Source: Bactrocera neohumeralis
Lineage: Eukaryota > Arthropoda > Insecta > Diptera > Tephritidae
Direction: 5' to 3'
Length of the DNA: 64,000 bases
Assembly (NCBI RefSeq): GCF_024586455.1
Contig: NW_026089650.1
Location: forward strand, 21,404-85,403
The notes under the pieces were generated by a model that did not search any database, was not told the DNA's origin, and saw only the letters and a list, made by a program, of their open reading frames with translations. A program made the position numbers and the translations under genes. Below are positions 34,341-45,213 of the stretch, piece by piece. Position 1 is the stretch's first letter, and every line of letters starts with the position of its first letter.

Positions 34341-35584
34341 AGTTTGTTGTTCGAAAAAGGATTTCCGAGCTGCTCAAACCCCACAACTCGGCCATCCTGC
34401 ATTATTTCCGACATCGAATACGCCGTCGTCTTCGTTATGAAGATTTGACCATGGTTTTATAAATTCTGCACAAGTCGACGTTCGATTCGGCTGCGCCAAC
34501 TTTTTTAACATTATAGGTATTATTAGCTTTGACTCTAGTAATTTGATATGAACCCAAATATTTTAATTTGAGACCGCCACCAAACTGCGTTCTCTTCGCG
34601 GCGACTAAATCGTTTACTGCATATTGGTTAGCTACTTTGCGTCTAAGGTTCTATGTCTTTTTGTTTTCAGTTTGCATCTTTAATATTTGTTCTTTTGCAT
34701 GTTGTCGTATTTCGTCTCTTCCTTCTTGGAGTTGTGACCTTACTTCTTCTTCGATGAGTTGTTTGATTTTTAAGTTGTCAGCTGTATGCATTTTAACGCC
34801 CGTTAATAAATAGAAAGGTGTCATGTCGATGCTTCTATTGTATGTGGAATTTACTATTTGTTCGACTCTGTCTGTGAATTTGTACCACTTCGTCGGATCA
34901 TTCTTGCTTATTTCGTTAAAACATTAATAATAATCGTGTTTAGTCGCTCTATTTAACCATTGGCACGCGGCAAGCCAGTCATTATTTTAACATGTTTAAT
35001 GTTCTCGTATTGACAATAACGCCGAAAACCGTCAGACGTGAAAGCTGCTCCATGGTCTGTGACTGTATGGATTGGATTTCCGAACGTTGTACTTTATATT
35101 CCCAAATGGCTGATAGCTTCGTGTGATGAAGTCGTCTTTGTTGGGTATAACCAAGCGAATTCCGTGAACGAATCAATTACGGCGAATATATGTTTATAAA
35201 GTTTATTGGTTGAATCTAGTGGACCATGAAAATCTACGTGATGCGTGTAAAGAGGATTTGCCCCTTTAAGAAGCGGATGCAATTCACCCTCTTTTTTACT
35301 CAACTTTCTATTTGATACAATACATGCTACACAATTGTCGATATGCATTTTTATTTTCACTTCAATCCTTGGAATAAAAAATTCTTGACAAATCAAATCT
35401 TTCGTTTTTTTAATCGCAAAGTGCCCCTTTTCATTAGCGCGTCGAATTACCTCTCTTTACATGCTCTTGGGTACTACGAATAATTCAATATCGTTAACCA
35501 CCTTTTTCAAAATAGTCGTTGTAACTTTTTTTCTCTTGTAGAATTTACTTTATCGTATTCAGTTCTTCATCGTGTTCTTGTGCA
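34340..35584 (-). pseudogene. pol: Integrase end of the split Gypsy pol
   Basis: From 35584: RAQEHDEELNTIK, stops, then the zinc-binding region (FIPRIEVKIKMHIDNCVAC), the core start (VDFHGPLDSTNKLYKHIFA), VTDHGAAFTSDGF and the third-acid region (PRANG*IERLN, with an internal stop). The C-terminal tail reads NDLVAAKRTQFGGGLKLK and YLGSYQITRVK, then GWPSCGV. Several stops and frame changes inactivate it. The part belongs with the RT at 49.6-51.3 kb. Confidence 0.85.
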
Positions 35585-35803
35585 CGTCGCACAGTGATCA
35601 AATACAAGGAGTCATTGTAGATCTCTGAAATTTTGCACAGGTTATTTTTGAGACAATTCCAGTTTAAAAAAAAAATTAAGAAAATTCGCCCACTTTTACG
35701 CCCACCTGCCATACAGTCGAAATTTGTAAAATGCCGTATTGTCCGTAATACTTTAGGTATAACTTTCAATTTTGGTACACTTGAATGTTATATAGTTACA
35801 AAC

Positions 35804-36540
35804 CAGAGACCTGCACGATTAAGGTAGGCATCGTACGATTAAGGTACTAAGTAACACTTCTGACGATTACCACGATGCGAAGGTAACATTGCGCATCGGC
35901 ATCGCGGCATCGTGGCATCGTACGATTACTATCTGGTATCGTCAATGGCAAATGAAACGAAGTATGTACATACATAAAAGAAAATTCTTGTGATTTTTCT
36001 TTCGTATTTACCTTATATTAGGAAAAAATTAATAAAATTCTCTTCATTTAAACATAATGTAATTCAATAAAACATAACATAACACAACATAAATTAATTC
36101 AATAAATAAAAATAAATTAAATATATCTCGTTATATTTGATCAAAATTAGCAGCGAATTAAAAATAAAAAAATATTTAATATGAACTTAATTTTTTTGTT
36201 GTGAATGCAAAAATAAAATGACGTCCAGATTTCCCCCTTTCAAATTTGTTCTTCTTTCTTCTAATATACGGTTTGCCAAACTAAAACATCTTTCGCTTGC
36301 TGCACTAGACGCTGGAATACATAAAATTTGTCGTGCCAGTCTAGCCATCAATGTAAACTCATCTTCATGACGCGCACAATACTAATTGCGTAACATGTTA
36401 GTAATCGGCGATGCAGCGATGCCGATATCCACGATGCCGATGCCCACGATGCCAAAGTACCGTTACGTAGCGTGTACTCGCCGCATCGGCATCGCCGCTT
36501 GCTAACATGCTACTTTTTTAATTACTCGTGCAGGTCTCTG
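35804..36540 (-). mobile_element. Short hAT (hobo-type ends) in the Transib
   Basis: Ends CAGAGACCTGCACGA and its inverted match TCGTGCAGGTCTCTG (one base differs inside) are flanked by the perfect 8-bp duplication TTACAAAC (35796-35803 and 36541-36548). Many GCATCG words occur near both ends. At 737 bp it is non-autonomous. The CAGAG start is that of hobo/Hermes-like hATs. Confidence 0.94.
36187..36372 (-). pseudogene. hAT dimerisation-domain fragment
   Basis: An open minus-strand piece of 61 codons with LARQILCIPASSAASERCFS and LANRILEERRTNL followed by FLHSQQKN and a stop (36187-36189). This is the hAT C-terminal dimerisation domain. Its catalytic part is gone, so the short element is a deletion product of an autonomous one. 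Confidence 0.88.
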
Positions 36541-36772
36541 TTACAAACATTATTTGAAATAAAAATTGAACTTTGGCCCACTTTTAACCCCATCACCCAT
36601 ACTACCTCAACATAAAAAGTGCCATATTTTCTAAAATATATTAAATATAACCTTCAAATTCTATATTACTGCAATTTATATCATTTAAAATGTTTCATGC
36701 AAAAATTACAATAACACGCCCACTAATACGCCCACCTCCCATTGAAATGCAATAAAAAACAATATTTTTTTT

Positions 36773-36947
36773 TCATTCAATCAATAATTTTTTAACATCA
36801 TCATGGTATTCTAATTTTTTCAATTTGTTTCTCATTCTAAATGAATTAATATAAGGATCTGATGATATTTGCAATTACGAGAATGGAATAGCCTACACTT
36901 TCTATACTCCTTATTCATTGCTTCTTGCGCTTCTTCGGATAACATTT
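36773..36947 (-). pseudogene. Transib transposase, last exon
   Basis: A splice acceptor GATACAG lies at 36948-36954 on the minus strand. The exon starts EMLSEEAQEAMNKEYRKC, shows a one-base shift near 36860, and goes on with SSDPYINSFRMRNKLKKLE and DDVKKLL to a stop at 36773-36775. LSEEAQEA and SSDPYI are conserved at the C-terminus of Transib-type transposases as I recall them. The matching donor is at 46727, now 9.8 kb away because of the LINE. Confidence 0.75.
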
Positions 36948-37414
36948 CTGTATCAAAAAAAAAAGTTTATATTAAATAAAGTTAAAAAAAATACTTTTTA
37001 CTTTCTATCGAGACGTTCGCGGGTACGGTCAACAGTAAAGTGTGCTCTTCAATTTCTTGTAATATACGTGAAATCCCGGCTGGGGAAATTCGCAAGCAGA
37101 TTCACCGGAGGACCTTAACATCGTTGGCACCACGCGTTATATCGGTTTTCTCGAAATTTCTACAAAAATAGTTGAAAACATAAGTGGTTTATCATATAAC
37201 TTTTGGAAATTTAAACACTCAATTAATTTTCGCGCAAAAATTCTCCTCCGAACATCTTAAGTGGGTATCAGCTGTTTCTGTCGCACCGCAAACCAGCTGT
37301 CTACGCAGAGTTGTAGGTGGCCAGGAACACTACATTATCTGCACGTGCAGTCGGTAAAGCAGTTGGTAAGGCAGTTTTTTTTACTTAACGTAACCACGAT
37401 TAAATAAGATCGTG

Positions 37415-38773
37415 ATGGACACACAAACTCCGCCTCCCGGTGGGGGTACACAATGTAACCAAATAGGTATGTTGCTCGAACGCATTAAAAAAATAGAAAC
37501 GTTGAATAATGAATTGAAAAACGAAAATGCGGCACTTAAACTTCAAAATGAAGACTTGAAGAAATCGCTAACCAAATATGCAAATGAAACGTCTTCTTCT
37601 CCATCAAAATCGACCTTTGCAGCCGAAACTGTCGAAGAAGAGCTTGAAAAAGAAACAAATTGGCTATTAAAAAAGAAAAAAAGTAGGGAAAGTAAGAAAC
37701 GCAAAGCAGATTCTTCACCGGATGTAACATTGAAGTCTCCGATTCCGGATGGAACAGCAGAAGATAAAACAGATACAAAAGTAAGCCATCGCCCTCCGCC
37801 AATTATAATATCGGAAAATTTTAACCAACCTTTGATGCGTTCCTTGAGTAACGCAGATGTAAAAAAATCTTACACACTCAAGCTCACTGGCCCAAGTTCC
37901 TGTAAAGTAAATCTTTCAGATAGTTCCGACTACAGAATACTTACAAGGAAATTAAACGACTCGAAAATTCCTTGGTACTCGTACGAAGACAAACAATCGC
38001 GTGATATACGCATAATGGCAAAAGACCTTCATCACTCATGTGAGCCTGAAAGTATTATCACAGACCTTCAAAAGCAAGGGTTTAAAGTTAGGAAAGTCTT
38101 AAACAAACTTCAATATAAAACAAAAAACCCGTTAAATATGTTTATTGTATATTTTGAACCTACAGAGAACATTAAGAAAATTTACGAAATCAAATATATT
38201 CTAAATTCTGTCGTTAAACTCGAGCCCATCAAGCCATCGAATCTTGTGCCGCAGTGTAAATCCTGTCAGGCGTTCGGTCACACTAGAAACTATTGTTGTA
38301 AGCCACCGCGGTGTGTAAAGTGCGCCGGAAATCATTCAACACTAAGCTGTACAAAACCTGCCGAACTACCGCCAAAATGCTGTAACTGTAGTCAAAATCA
38401 CCCTGCGAACTATAGGGGATGTGAAGTGGCAAAGCAACTTCAAAAAATTAAAAACGCGACTGGGAAAAATAAAGAGCATAAATATGAACCAAAACGCTTA
38501 AGCACAACCACTTCCACTGCTCCTCAGAAAGAAGACACTAATGTAAATCATCAATCTGGAAAGCCCTCATTTGCCAGCATAACTAAAGGTGCTAATAAAG
38601 CTCAACAACATCTGTCTGAAAATCATACAAATACGAATGCCACTGGTGATATTATTGGTAATTTTTCGTTAATTCTCAACAAGCTTTATAAGCTAGAAGA
38701 GCAAAATAGACTTACCCACGAACGTCTTACTAAACTAGAGAGACAGCACAGTGAAAATAAGGCGCAAAAATGA
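37415..38773 (+). CDS. LINE ORF1 protein, zinc-knuckle Gag-like
   Basis: An uninterrupted frame of 452 codons, with ATG at 37415 taken as start. Residues 15-50 form a likely coiled coil (IKKIETLNNELKNENAALKL), followed by a Lys-rich region. A PRE_C2HC-like region lies around residues 150-270 (PWYSYEDKQSRDIRIMAKDL). Three cysteine knuckles follow at about residues 285-345, starting CKSCQAFGHTRNYC and CVKCAGNHSTLSC, then CCNCSQNHPANYRGC. This is the standard Jockey-clade ORF1: an RNA-binding protein that packages the LINE RNA. The stop overlaps the ORF2 start as ATGA. It is the only full-length gene of this copy. Confidence 0.92.
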   Translation: MDTQTPPPGGGTQCNQIGMLLERIKKIETLNNELKNENAALKLQNEDLKKSLTKYANETSSSPSKSTFAAETVEEELEKETNWLLKKKKSRESKKRKADSSPDVTLKSPIPDGTAEDKTDTKVSHRPPPIIISENFNQPLMRSLSNADVKKSYTLKLTGPSSCKVNLSDSSDYRILTRKLNDSKIPWYSYEDKQSRDIRIMAKDLHHSCEPESIITDLQKQGFKVRKVLNKLQYKTKNPLNMFIVYFEPTENIKKIYEIKYILNSVVKLEPIKPSNLVPQCKSCQAFGHTRNYCCKPPRCVKCAGNHSTLSCTKPAELPPKCCNCSQNHPANYRGCEVAKQLQKIKNATGKNKEHKYEPKRLSTTTSTAPQKEDTNVNHQSGKPSFASITKGANKAQQHLSENHTNTNATGDIIGNFSLILNKLYKLEEQNRLTHERLTKLERQHSENKAQK

Positions 38774-40080
38774 AGCCGATGAAAATTATGACCTGGAATG
38801 CAAATGGCCTGCTCAAACGTAGTAAAGAATTAGAAGCATTACTCCATGTTGAAAAAATTGATATTTGCCTTATATCAGAAACTCATTTCACAAATGAGAC
38901 TTTTGTTAGATTCAAAAACTACAAGACGTATTGCTCGAACCACCCAAATAACAATGCGAGAGGGGGAGTGCCATAATTATCAGAGATAATATTCCCCACT
39001 ACGAAGAAATTAATATAAGTATCCCAGAATTCCAAACTACGACCATATCGGTTGAATCTAGTTTCGGAAAAATAAGCATTACCGCAATATATAGCCCACC
39101 TAGACACAATATTAAAATGGACTTGTACACAGAACTTATATTAAAACACCATGGGAAATTCATCATGGGTGGTGATTTTAACGCAAAACACTCACAATGG
39201 GGTTCACGAGTTACGACACCGAAGGGGAGAGAGCTATTTAAAGCTGTTACGGCTACTGGATGCGACTTCATGTCTACTGGCAAGCCGACTTACTGGCCTT
39301 CCAACACAAGGAAATTACCTGACCTGATCGATTTTTTCATCACTCGACAAATATCCAAGACATTCATTACTATTGAAAATGGATTGGACTTAAATTCGGA
39401 CCACTCGCCAGTATATCTAATTCTAAATGGCCAAATAAAAGAAATCGACATACCGCCTTATCTTTCTAATAGACATACGGATTGGGAGTATTTCAAAGTG
39501 ATGCTCGACAAAAATATTGATTTTGAAGCAAATATAACAACCCAAGATATCTTAGAAGATGAAGTTCATACATTTACGAAAGCTATTCAGGAATCGGCTT
39601 GGAAAAGTACTCCTGTTCCTATACAAAAAAACTTTTATATTAAATATCCATCGGACATTTTAGATCTCATAAAGAAAAAGAGAAAACTACGCAAAAAATG
39701 GCAAATCACGCGATTTTCCCAATATAAAACAGAACTGAACAATTTAACCAAGCTTCTCAGTACTAAAATAAAGTTATTCACGAATCAAAATGTTTCTAAT
39801 TATATTGAGAAACTAACGCCAAACAAACAATCCGATTATTCCCTTTGGAAAGCAGTAAAAAATGCTAGGAAACCAATATTGTCAAATGCACCCCTCAGAA
39901 AGCCAAACGGATCCTGGGCCAAAAGCGACGAAGAAAAAGCGGAAGTTTTTCAGAGAAACTCGCTAAAACGTTTAGTCCTATTCTGTTCCATGGAACTTTA
40001 CCTCAGATGGAAGGATCGCAATGCGTAGAAGAAATCGAACCAGCAACAATTAAAGAAGTGGAAAATATAATTAAAAGTAC
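38770..40080 (+). pseudogene. LINE ORF2, endonuclease part
   Basis: Begins in ATGA overlap with ORF1. The apurinic-type endonuclease motifs are MTWNANGLL, ISETHFTN, TAIYSPPRH, GGDFNAKHSQWGS and DLNSDHSPV, in the usual order. A frameshift lies at 38975 (GGV then IIRDN) and another near 39957. The coding sequence ends at 40080, where the BEL LTR starts. The endonuclease nicks the target DNA for target-primed reverse transcription. Confidence 0.9.
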
Positions 40081-40564
40081 TGAACAAATAACGACCCAAT
40101 TTATTGGGGAATACAAACCACTGATGTTATGCACTTACACTCGCGCGAGTGTTTAAAATCAAAAAATAGTTGTGTATTTGAAATACAATTTATTACAATT
40201 TATTTAAAATTATACTTTGTTTGCGGTACAATGTTTGTCTTAATAATATACCGCGTCGAAGCGAAGTAGGATGTGTTATCGGCGCGAGTGGAACAATGAC
40301 GATCGAAGCCAAAGTTGGAACTCCGCGGCGCAGTGTGGAGTGGAAAATATGAAGCGTTTGTGGATGGGCGACTTGTATAGCACGAATAGTAGATGACGAA
40401 TGTGGTCAAAATAATAGCGATGATCCAATCCTTTTGACATCTGATGTGGTGAAATTCAATGTGTCCCCAGGTGTGGTGTATTGGTGGTGTGGAGTGTTGG
40501 TGTCTAGCTAGGGTGTGCTAGTTTTTCCCGGGTAGATTGGGTGTAAGCTTAACTCATTTAAACA
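40081..40564 (-). repeat. 3' LTR of BEL B1
   Basis: 484 bp, starting TGAACAAATAACGACCC and ending TTTAAACA on the + strand. The adjoining internal sequence TCCTGGGCCCCCTAGG is the complement of the purine tract. Confidence 0.95.
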
Positions 40565-40900
40565 TCCTGGGCCCCCTAGGCGAATATTTTGCCTAGTATT
40601 ACGTACATACTGTTGCATGTATTTCGGCGTACTGTTGGTAGAGTAGCCGAGGGCTCAGAACACATGCTATAAATGTTGGAAACGGCTTTGGTTTTAAACA
40701 TACTTAGTATTTGGTATGTACATATGCTTTTACGTGCGTACAATAAAAAACTATATTTTACGGATTTATGAGTTTGTAACTGCTTTTGCTTATATTTGCG
40801 GTTGTTTCTTTGATAGGTTTATATTTGTGTTCTTATTTCAAATTTCTTTACCATCGGTTTGTAAAACTAGTTTAAGATTATTTGCCTTTTCTGCGATATC
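40565..40900 (-). other. BEL B1 region between pol scraps and 3' LTR
   Basis: The purine tract lies next to the LTR. Some codons resembling the end of the accessory ORF of B0 and B2 are readable near 40580-40650 (YMQQYVRN-like), but no zinc knuckles remain. Confidence 0.55.
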
Positions 40901-41345
40901 GGCTTATGAAGGATGGTAACTCCACGCCTGGCTCAGATGTGGCCAGAATGGGTACTCCTTAGCCCTTCAGTTAGGACTATGAAATTAGAGGAATCTTGCG
41001 AGAGCACAGTGAAACGACTCTTGTTTACAATGACACAATTTTTCACAATTAATTTGAAGCCTTTTTCAGCTGATTCTCATAATCGCCAATATGAGGAGCG
41101 CTAATGTAGATGCGATAAGAGCGACCTTTGCTTTTTGTAAGTCCAGGTGCGTCACAGTATCGCATAGAGAACATAGTGATCCCTGAACGTTAATTTTGAG
41201 TTGTCCTATATTGGATTATAGGTGTCGATTTTTCAAGTTTTTGGAAAATTTGTAATTTGACAAGTAGTAGTGCGCCACCGCTTAAGTATTCGTTCAGGAT
41301 TGTGTGTTTTTATCCATTATTGGCGAAAGCAATCCTGCGGGGCCG
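40900..41345 (-). pseudogene. pol: BEL B1 pol scraps
   Basis: Short pieces in pol order: integrase (CTGGCTCAGATGTGGCCAGA near 40928, matching 11579 in B0), the integrase/RNase H linker (GATGCGATAAGAGCGACCTT near 41109, matching B0 near 12385) and an RT end piece (GGCGAAAGCAATCCTGCGGG near 41322, matching B0 near 13243). Several separate deletions must have removed about 90% of pol. Confidence 0.8.
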
Positions 41346-41352
41346 AAAAGCG

Positions 41353-43107
41353 TTATGTGCTTTTAATATATTGACTGTCAGTGGTAACTCTGACTTTGTT
41401 TTTTATACCAATTTGTGGAATATTTGAAAATTGTGGCTCTTGTGGTAGTCGTACAACGTACCGGCCATTATGTGATCGTTTAGTTGTGGCTTTAGAGAAG
41501 TCTTCACAATACCGATCTTCTAGAGTTTTGTTCGTTATGGGGGTAAGTTTTCTTAACTTTTGAACTTTCCTTAATTGTGAATTAAGGTATTTGTTTTTAT
41601 TATACTCAACTTGAGTTGGTATGGTGGTGACTGGTTCTATAACTAGTCCACTTTGTGCTTCGCTGTGCAGCGTTTGAACTTTTTGTGCCTTTGAGCAACA
41701 TGGTGTCTCTTGGCAATTTTTCAAATTTTGGTTTATGAGATTTGCTTTTGCAATTATACCCGTGGCTTTTCTTGAGAATGCGTTACTTTGAGGTGCATTG
41801 GGAGACATATTGTAATGTAACATGAAATGATGTCTTTTCTGACAATATAGGCAGTTGAATTTGCTTTTGCAATTTTTAAGATTGTGTGTATAGGACAAGC
41901 AGTTTGTACAGAGTCTTCTTGATCTGACAAAGTTGTTCCTTTCATTAATATTTAATTTCTTAAACTTCTCGCAAGTTTTAAGCTTATGCCCTCTTGTGCA
42001 TAGTTCGCATGACGTGTGTGTTTTCTGTTCGGATATGAACGAGTGCGTTTTGTAAAAGCTTTTGTTTAAATTTTTGTTGCTTCTAGCTTGGGGTCTATTT
42101 AAGCTTCCATTTTGGTCGTGTTTAATGTTCTTAGTTTTGATTATTTTTTCTTCTAACCTTTCCGCAATTTCATATTGGGTGGTGAGAAAATCTTTCATTT
42201 GTTGCCACGTTGGGCACTTTTTTCGTGATGAGAGCGATTGCTCCCATAGAAGCAACGACTTTTCTGGTAATGCGGCGGTGCAAATGTTTACCAGAATTGG
42301 GTCCCAGCTGTCTGTGGGAATATTTTGTGTCGACAGAATCGACAAGCAGTTAGAAACAGTGGATTGTAGTGTTACAAATTCTTCGCTTGTTCCTTTCTTG
42401 ATTTTAGGCAAGTTTAGTAGTGTCGTTACTTGCTTATCGACCAGTATTCTTTCATTTTCGTATCTATCTTTTAGAGCTTCCCAAGCCAAATTGAAATTAT
42501 CGTCATTAAGAACGAACTGTTTTACTATTATGCCTGCTTGACCTTTAGTTTTGTACCTGAGGTGATACAATTTTTGCGCTTGTGATAATTGAGGATGGTT
42601 TATGTACACGGCCGTGAACATGTCCCGGAAGGACGGCCATTCTTCATAACCTCCGTAAAAGGTTTCGGTGTCACATGCGGGCACCTCGAGGTGGATGCCT
42701 GAACTTGCCTCTTGATATTGTTGCATTTGTGGCAGCTCTACTCTACTGTGGGGAGTAGGTGCAATTGCTTTTATTAACTTTAATTGATCGGAGATCATAG
42801 CTTTCGTTTCTTCATATTGGTCTAAGCAGTTTTCGTAAATATCGTAAGCCGATGATTTAAAATCTTGTGGCAAGTCTGAATCGTCAGATTCTAGTATGGC
42901 GTCGTGAGCCGCTTGGAGGCGAGTCCAAAAATTTTTAAGATTTTGGCTTTTTATTTCTAATAACGATTCCGAGTTTTCGTGAATCGGTGAAACGGCAAAT
43001 CTAGTGCAGTATCTTGTTAAACTGTCACTTTCTGAAATGAATTTAACAACCTGTTTTGAGCGTGTAGCTCCTGCAGGTGTATTTTGGTTTGTATTATTAT
43101 GAACCAT
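41353..43107 (-). CDS. gag: BEL B1 Gag, open but fused across a protease deletion
   Basis: 584 codons from ATG at 43107 (MVHNNTNQNT). A DUF1759-like region runs from about residue 150 to 330 (VPACDTETFYGGYEEWPSFR, QKLYHLRYKTKGQAG, ILSTQNIPTDSWDPILVNIC, LLLWEQSLSSRKKCPTWQQM). Three zinc knuckles follow: CELCTRGHKLKTC, CTNCLSYTHNLKNC and CLYCQKRHHFMLH. After LHSEAQS the frame jumps to GLVIEPVTT, which in B2 lies well downstream beyond the protease; so protease is missing but the frame is kept. The last part, up to RYVVRLPQEPQF, is the start of pol. Such Gag proteins form the particle and bind the RNA. Confidence 0.9.
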   Translation of the reverse strand: MVHNNTNQNTPAGATRSKQVVKFISESDSLTRYCTRFAVSPIHENSESLLEIKSQNLKNFWTRLQAAHDAILESDDSDLPQDFKSSAYDIYENCLDQYEETKAMISDQLKLIKAIAPTPHSRVELPQMQQYQEASSGIHLEVPACDTETFYGGYEEWPSFRDMFTAVYINHPQLSQAQKLYHLRYKTKGQAGIIVKQFVLNDDNFNLAWEALKDRYENERILVDKQVTTLLNLPKIKKGTSEEFVTLQSTVSNCLSILSTQNIPTDSWDPILVNICTAALPEKSLLLWEQSLSSRKKCPTWQQMKDFLTTQYEIAERLEEKIIKTKNIKHDQNGSLNRPQARSNKNLNKSFYKTHSFISEQKTHTSCELCTRGHKLKTCEKFKKLNINERNNFVRSRRLCTNCLSYTHNLKNCKSKFNCLYCQKRHHFMLHYNMSPNAPQSNAFSRKATGIIAKANLINQNLKNCQETPCCSKAQKVQTLHSEAQSGLVIEPVTTIPTQVEYNKNKYLNSQLRKVQKLRKLTPITNKTLEDRYCEDFSKATTKRSHNGRYVVRLPQEPQFSNIPQIGIKNKVRVTTDSQYIKST

Positions 43108-44711
43108 TTTTACAAAATAATATTATTTATTTATATTTTAGTTTGAAAATATATTTGAATTAATTACTATTAAAAACCGCGTTTTTTATTTATTAAAATA
43201 TTTGATGTCCGTATGATTTTTTATTTAGGTACACCCTAATACTTGGACTTATATGTATGTTTGTATGTGCGTGAAGTTGCTGATGGTTTGTGCAATTGAG
43301 AGCTCGTCGAAGAGATCAATATGCTTTGTGCATAAGTATGCACGAATTGTTTGTTATGCTTTGTTCGTAAGCAATTGAGAGCTCGTTAGAGAGATCAATT
43401 AGCTTTTTGTCCACAATCCTGCTTGTTTTTGTTTGCCAAAGAACAAGAGGTATTGCTGGATAATTACAAATGTGGACTTTGAACTTTTGGTTTTTTTTTT
43501 TATCTTGTGTTTTGCGTCACAGGCAGATTTTGCCGTATGTAATTATAAGGTACGCTTCTATATTTTTGCAATAGAGCGCGAAACGGAATTGTTAATCTGC
43601 TCTCGTATGTACTTTGTTCATATATTTGGTATATATTATGTACATATGTATGCATTTATTTTATATATTGTGTGTCAATAAGCATAAATGTATGTATGTT
43701 TGCATTTAGTTTTTTTTTTTTGTTTTGAGCAGCTAGTTGTGTTTTTAAATTTTCTGTTGCTTATTTGTTTATCTTTTGTTTTTTTTTACAAAAGAGGTGT
43801 CGTTAAACATAAATAGGCAAACGGTTATTAGCTAGCTATATATGTATGTATATAATATACATTTTTATTATTTATATATATGTATATATAAATATAATTA
43901 TAAGTGAATATATAAGGCCGGATTATTTTCGTTAAATCCGAAATATTAACCGTATAAAACCAGTCAACGGAATCGCTACTATCGTTATAATATTGCATAC
44001 ATAAGCACAAATTTTTACATACATATATACATGATTAAAGAAAATAAAATGAACTGAACACGCTCACTTTAGTTTTGTTGGGTATATTGTTAAGGATAGT
44101 ATGCCTGTTCTTTTTGTTCCAATTCCTTTCCTCATGTATCCACCTGCTTGGCTCCTTGTGCGTATTGTTGCATTAAGTAAGTTTTGCCCGCGCCCGGTTA
44201 TTAGTTTTTGTTTATTTGTATTTGATTTTAGGTTTCGCGCCCGAACAGTGTTTGCTTTTGATTTATGTTTTGCATTTTTAGTTTGTGAGTTTAGCGCACC
44301 GTTTCTTTCGTGTTTTTTTGGTGCTTTAGTTTTTTGCGCTCAATTTATCTTTTATTCTTAAGTTTCGCGCGTTTGTGTTGTTTGTTTTTTTTTGTTTATT
44401 GGAATTGTTGTGTAAATTTTGTTTTTCCATGTAATTTGTTTTTGTTTTTGTCACTTCACCTTCTCTTTTATCCACCGTGAGGTATATACAGTGGACCAAT
44501 AAAGTTTACATACACCTAATTCCACCAAACTCCGACACGTATGAAAACACTGCACTGGTTTGCACTTTGTTTTGTTTTTTTTTTGTTCGCCACTGCACTG
44601 GTTTTTGTTTTATTTTAGTTTGTGGTTTGTATCATCTCTTTAGAAGTTTGTTATCACGATTTTAAAAGTTTTTTTTTTCTTTGGCTGAGACCAATAGTGC
44701 CATTCGGAATG
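43108..44711 (-). other. BEL B1 leader
   Basis: A 1.6-kb non-coding leader, T-rich on the + strand, with a TATG/TATA microsatellite near 43840-43900 and words shared with the B0 and B2 leaders. Open stretches in it have no codon pattern that I would call a gene. Confidence 0.7.
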
Positions 44712-44724
44712 GCTCGAAGGACCA
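44712..44724 (-). other. Primer binding site of BEL B1
   Basis: In element orientation TGGTCCTTCGAGC directly follows the 5' LTR. The same 13-mer follows the right LTR of B2 (63485-63497). I do not name the tRNA with certainty. Confidence 0.75.
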
Positions 44725-45208
44725 TGAACAAATAACGACCCAATTTATTGGGGAATACAAACCACTGATGTTATGCACTCACACTCGCGCGAGTGTTTAA
44801 AATCAAAAAATAGTTGTGTATTTGAAATACAATTTATTACAATTTATTTAAAATTATACTTTGTTTGCGGTACAATGTTTGTCTTAATAATATACCGCGT
44901 CGAAGCGAAGTAGGATGTGTTATCGGCACGAGTGGAACAATGACGATCGAAGCCAAAGTTGGAACTCCGCGGCGCAGTGTGGAGTGGAAAATATGAAGCG
45001 TTTGTGGATGGGCGACTTGTATAGCACGAATAGTAGATGACGAATGTGGTCAAAATAATAGCGATGATCCAATCCTTTTGACATCTGATGTGGTGAAATT
45101 CAATGTGTCCCCAGGTGTGGTGTATTGGTGGTGTGGAGTGTTGGTGTCTAGCTAGGGTGTGCCAGTTTTTCCCGGGTAGATTGGGTGTAAGCTTAACTCA
45201 TTTAAACA
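44725..45208 (-). repeat. 5' LTR of BEL B1
   Basis: 484 bp, identical to 40081-40564 except for about three substitutions (near 44776, 44928 and 45163). As the 5' LTR of a minus-strand element it should carry the promoter. Confidence 0.95.
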
Positions 45209-45213
45209 AGTAG

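Larger units (their letters stand above)
40081..45208 (-). mobile_element. Young non-autonomous BEL/Pao copy B1
   Basis: Two 484-bp LTRs with TG...CA ends lie at 40081-40564 and 44725-45208, with only three differences that I can see. The flanks AGTAC (40076-40080) and AGTAG (45209-45213) are a 5-bp duplication with one change. It has a primer site at 44712-44724, a purine tract next to 40565, and an open gag. Protease is deleted and pol is reduced to about 450 bases of scraps. It sits inside LINE ORF2. It probably relied on a full BEL for its enzymes. Confidence 0.94.

Noticed and set aside
40200..40409. 69-codon frame found twice (also 44844-45053)
   Set aside because: It is identical in both because it lies in the two LTRs of BEL B1; no evidence of a protein.
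43433..44665. Phe/Leu-rich + strand frames
   Set aside because: They lie in the T-rich leader of BEL B1 on the strand opposite to the element and look compositional.
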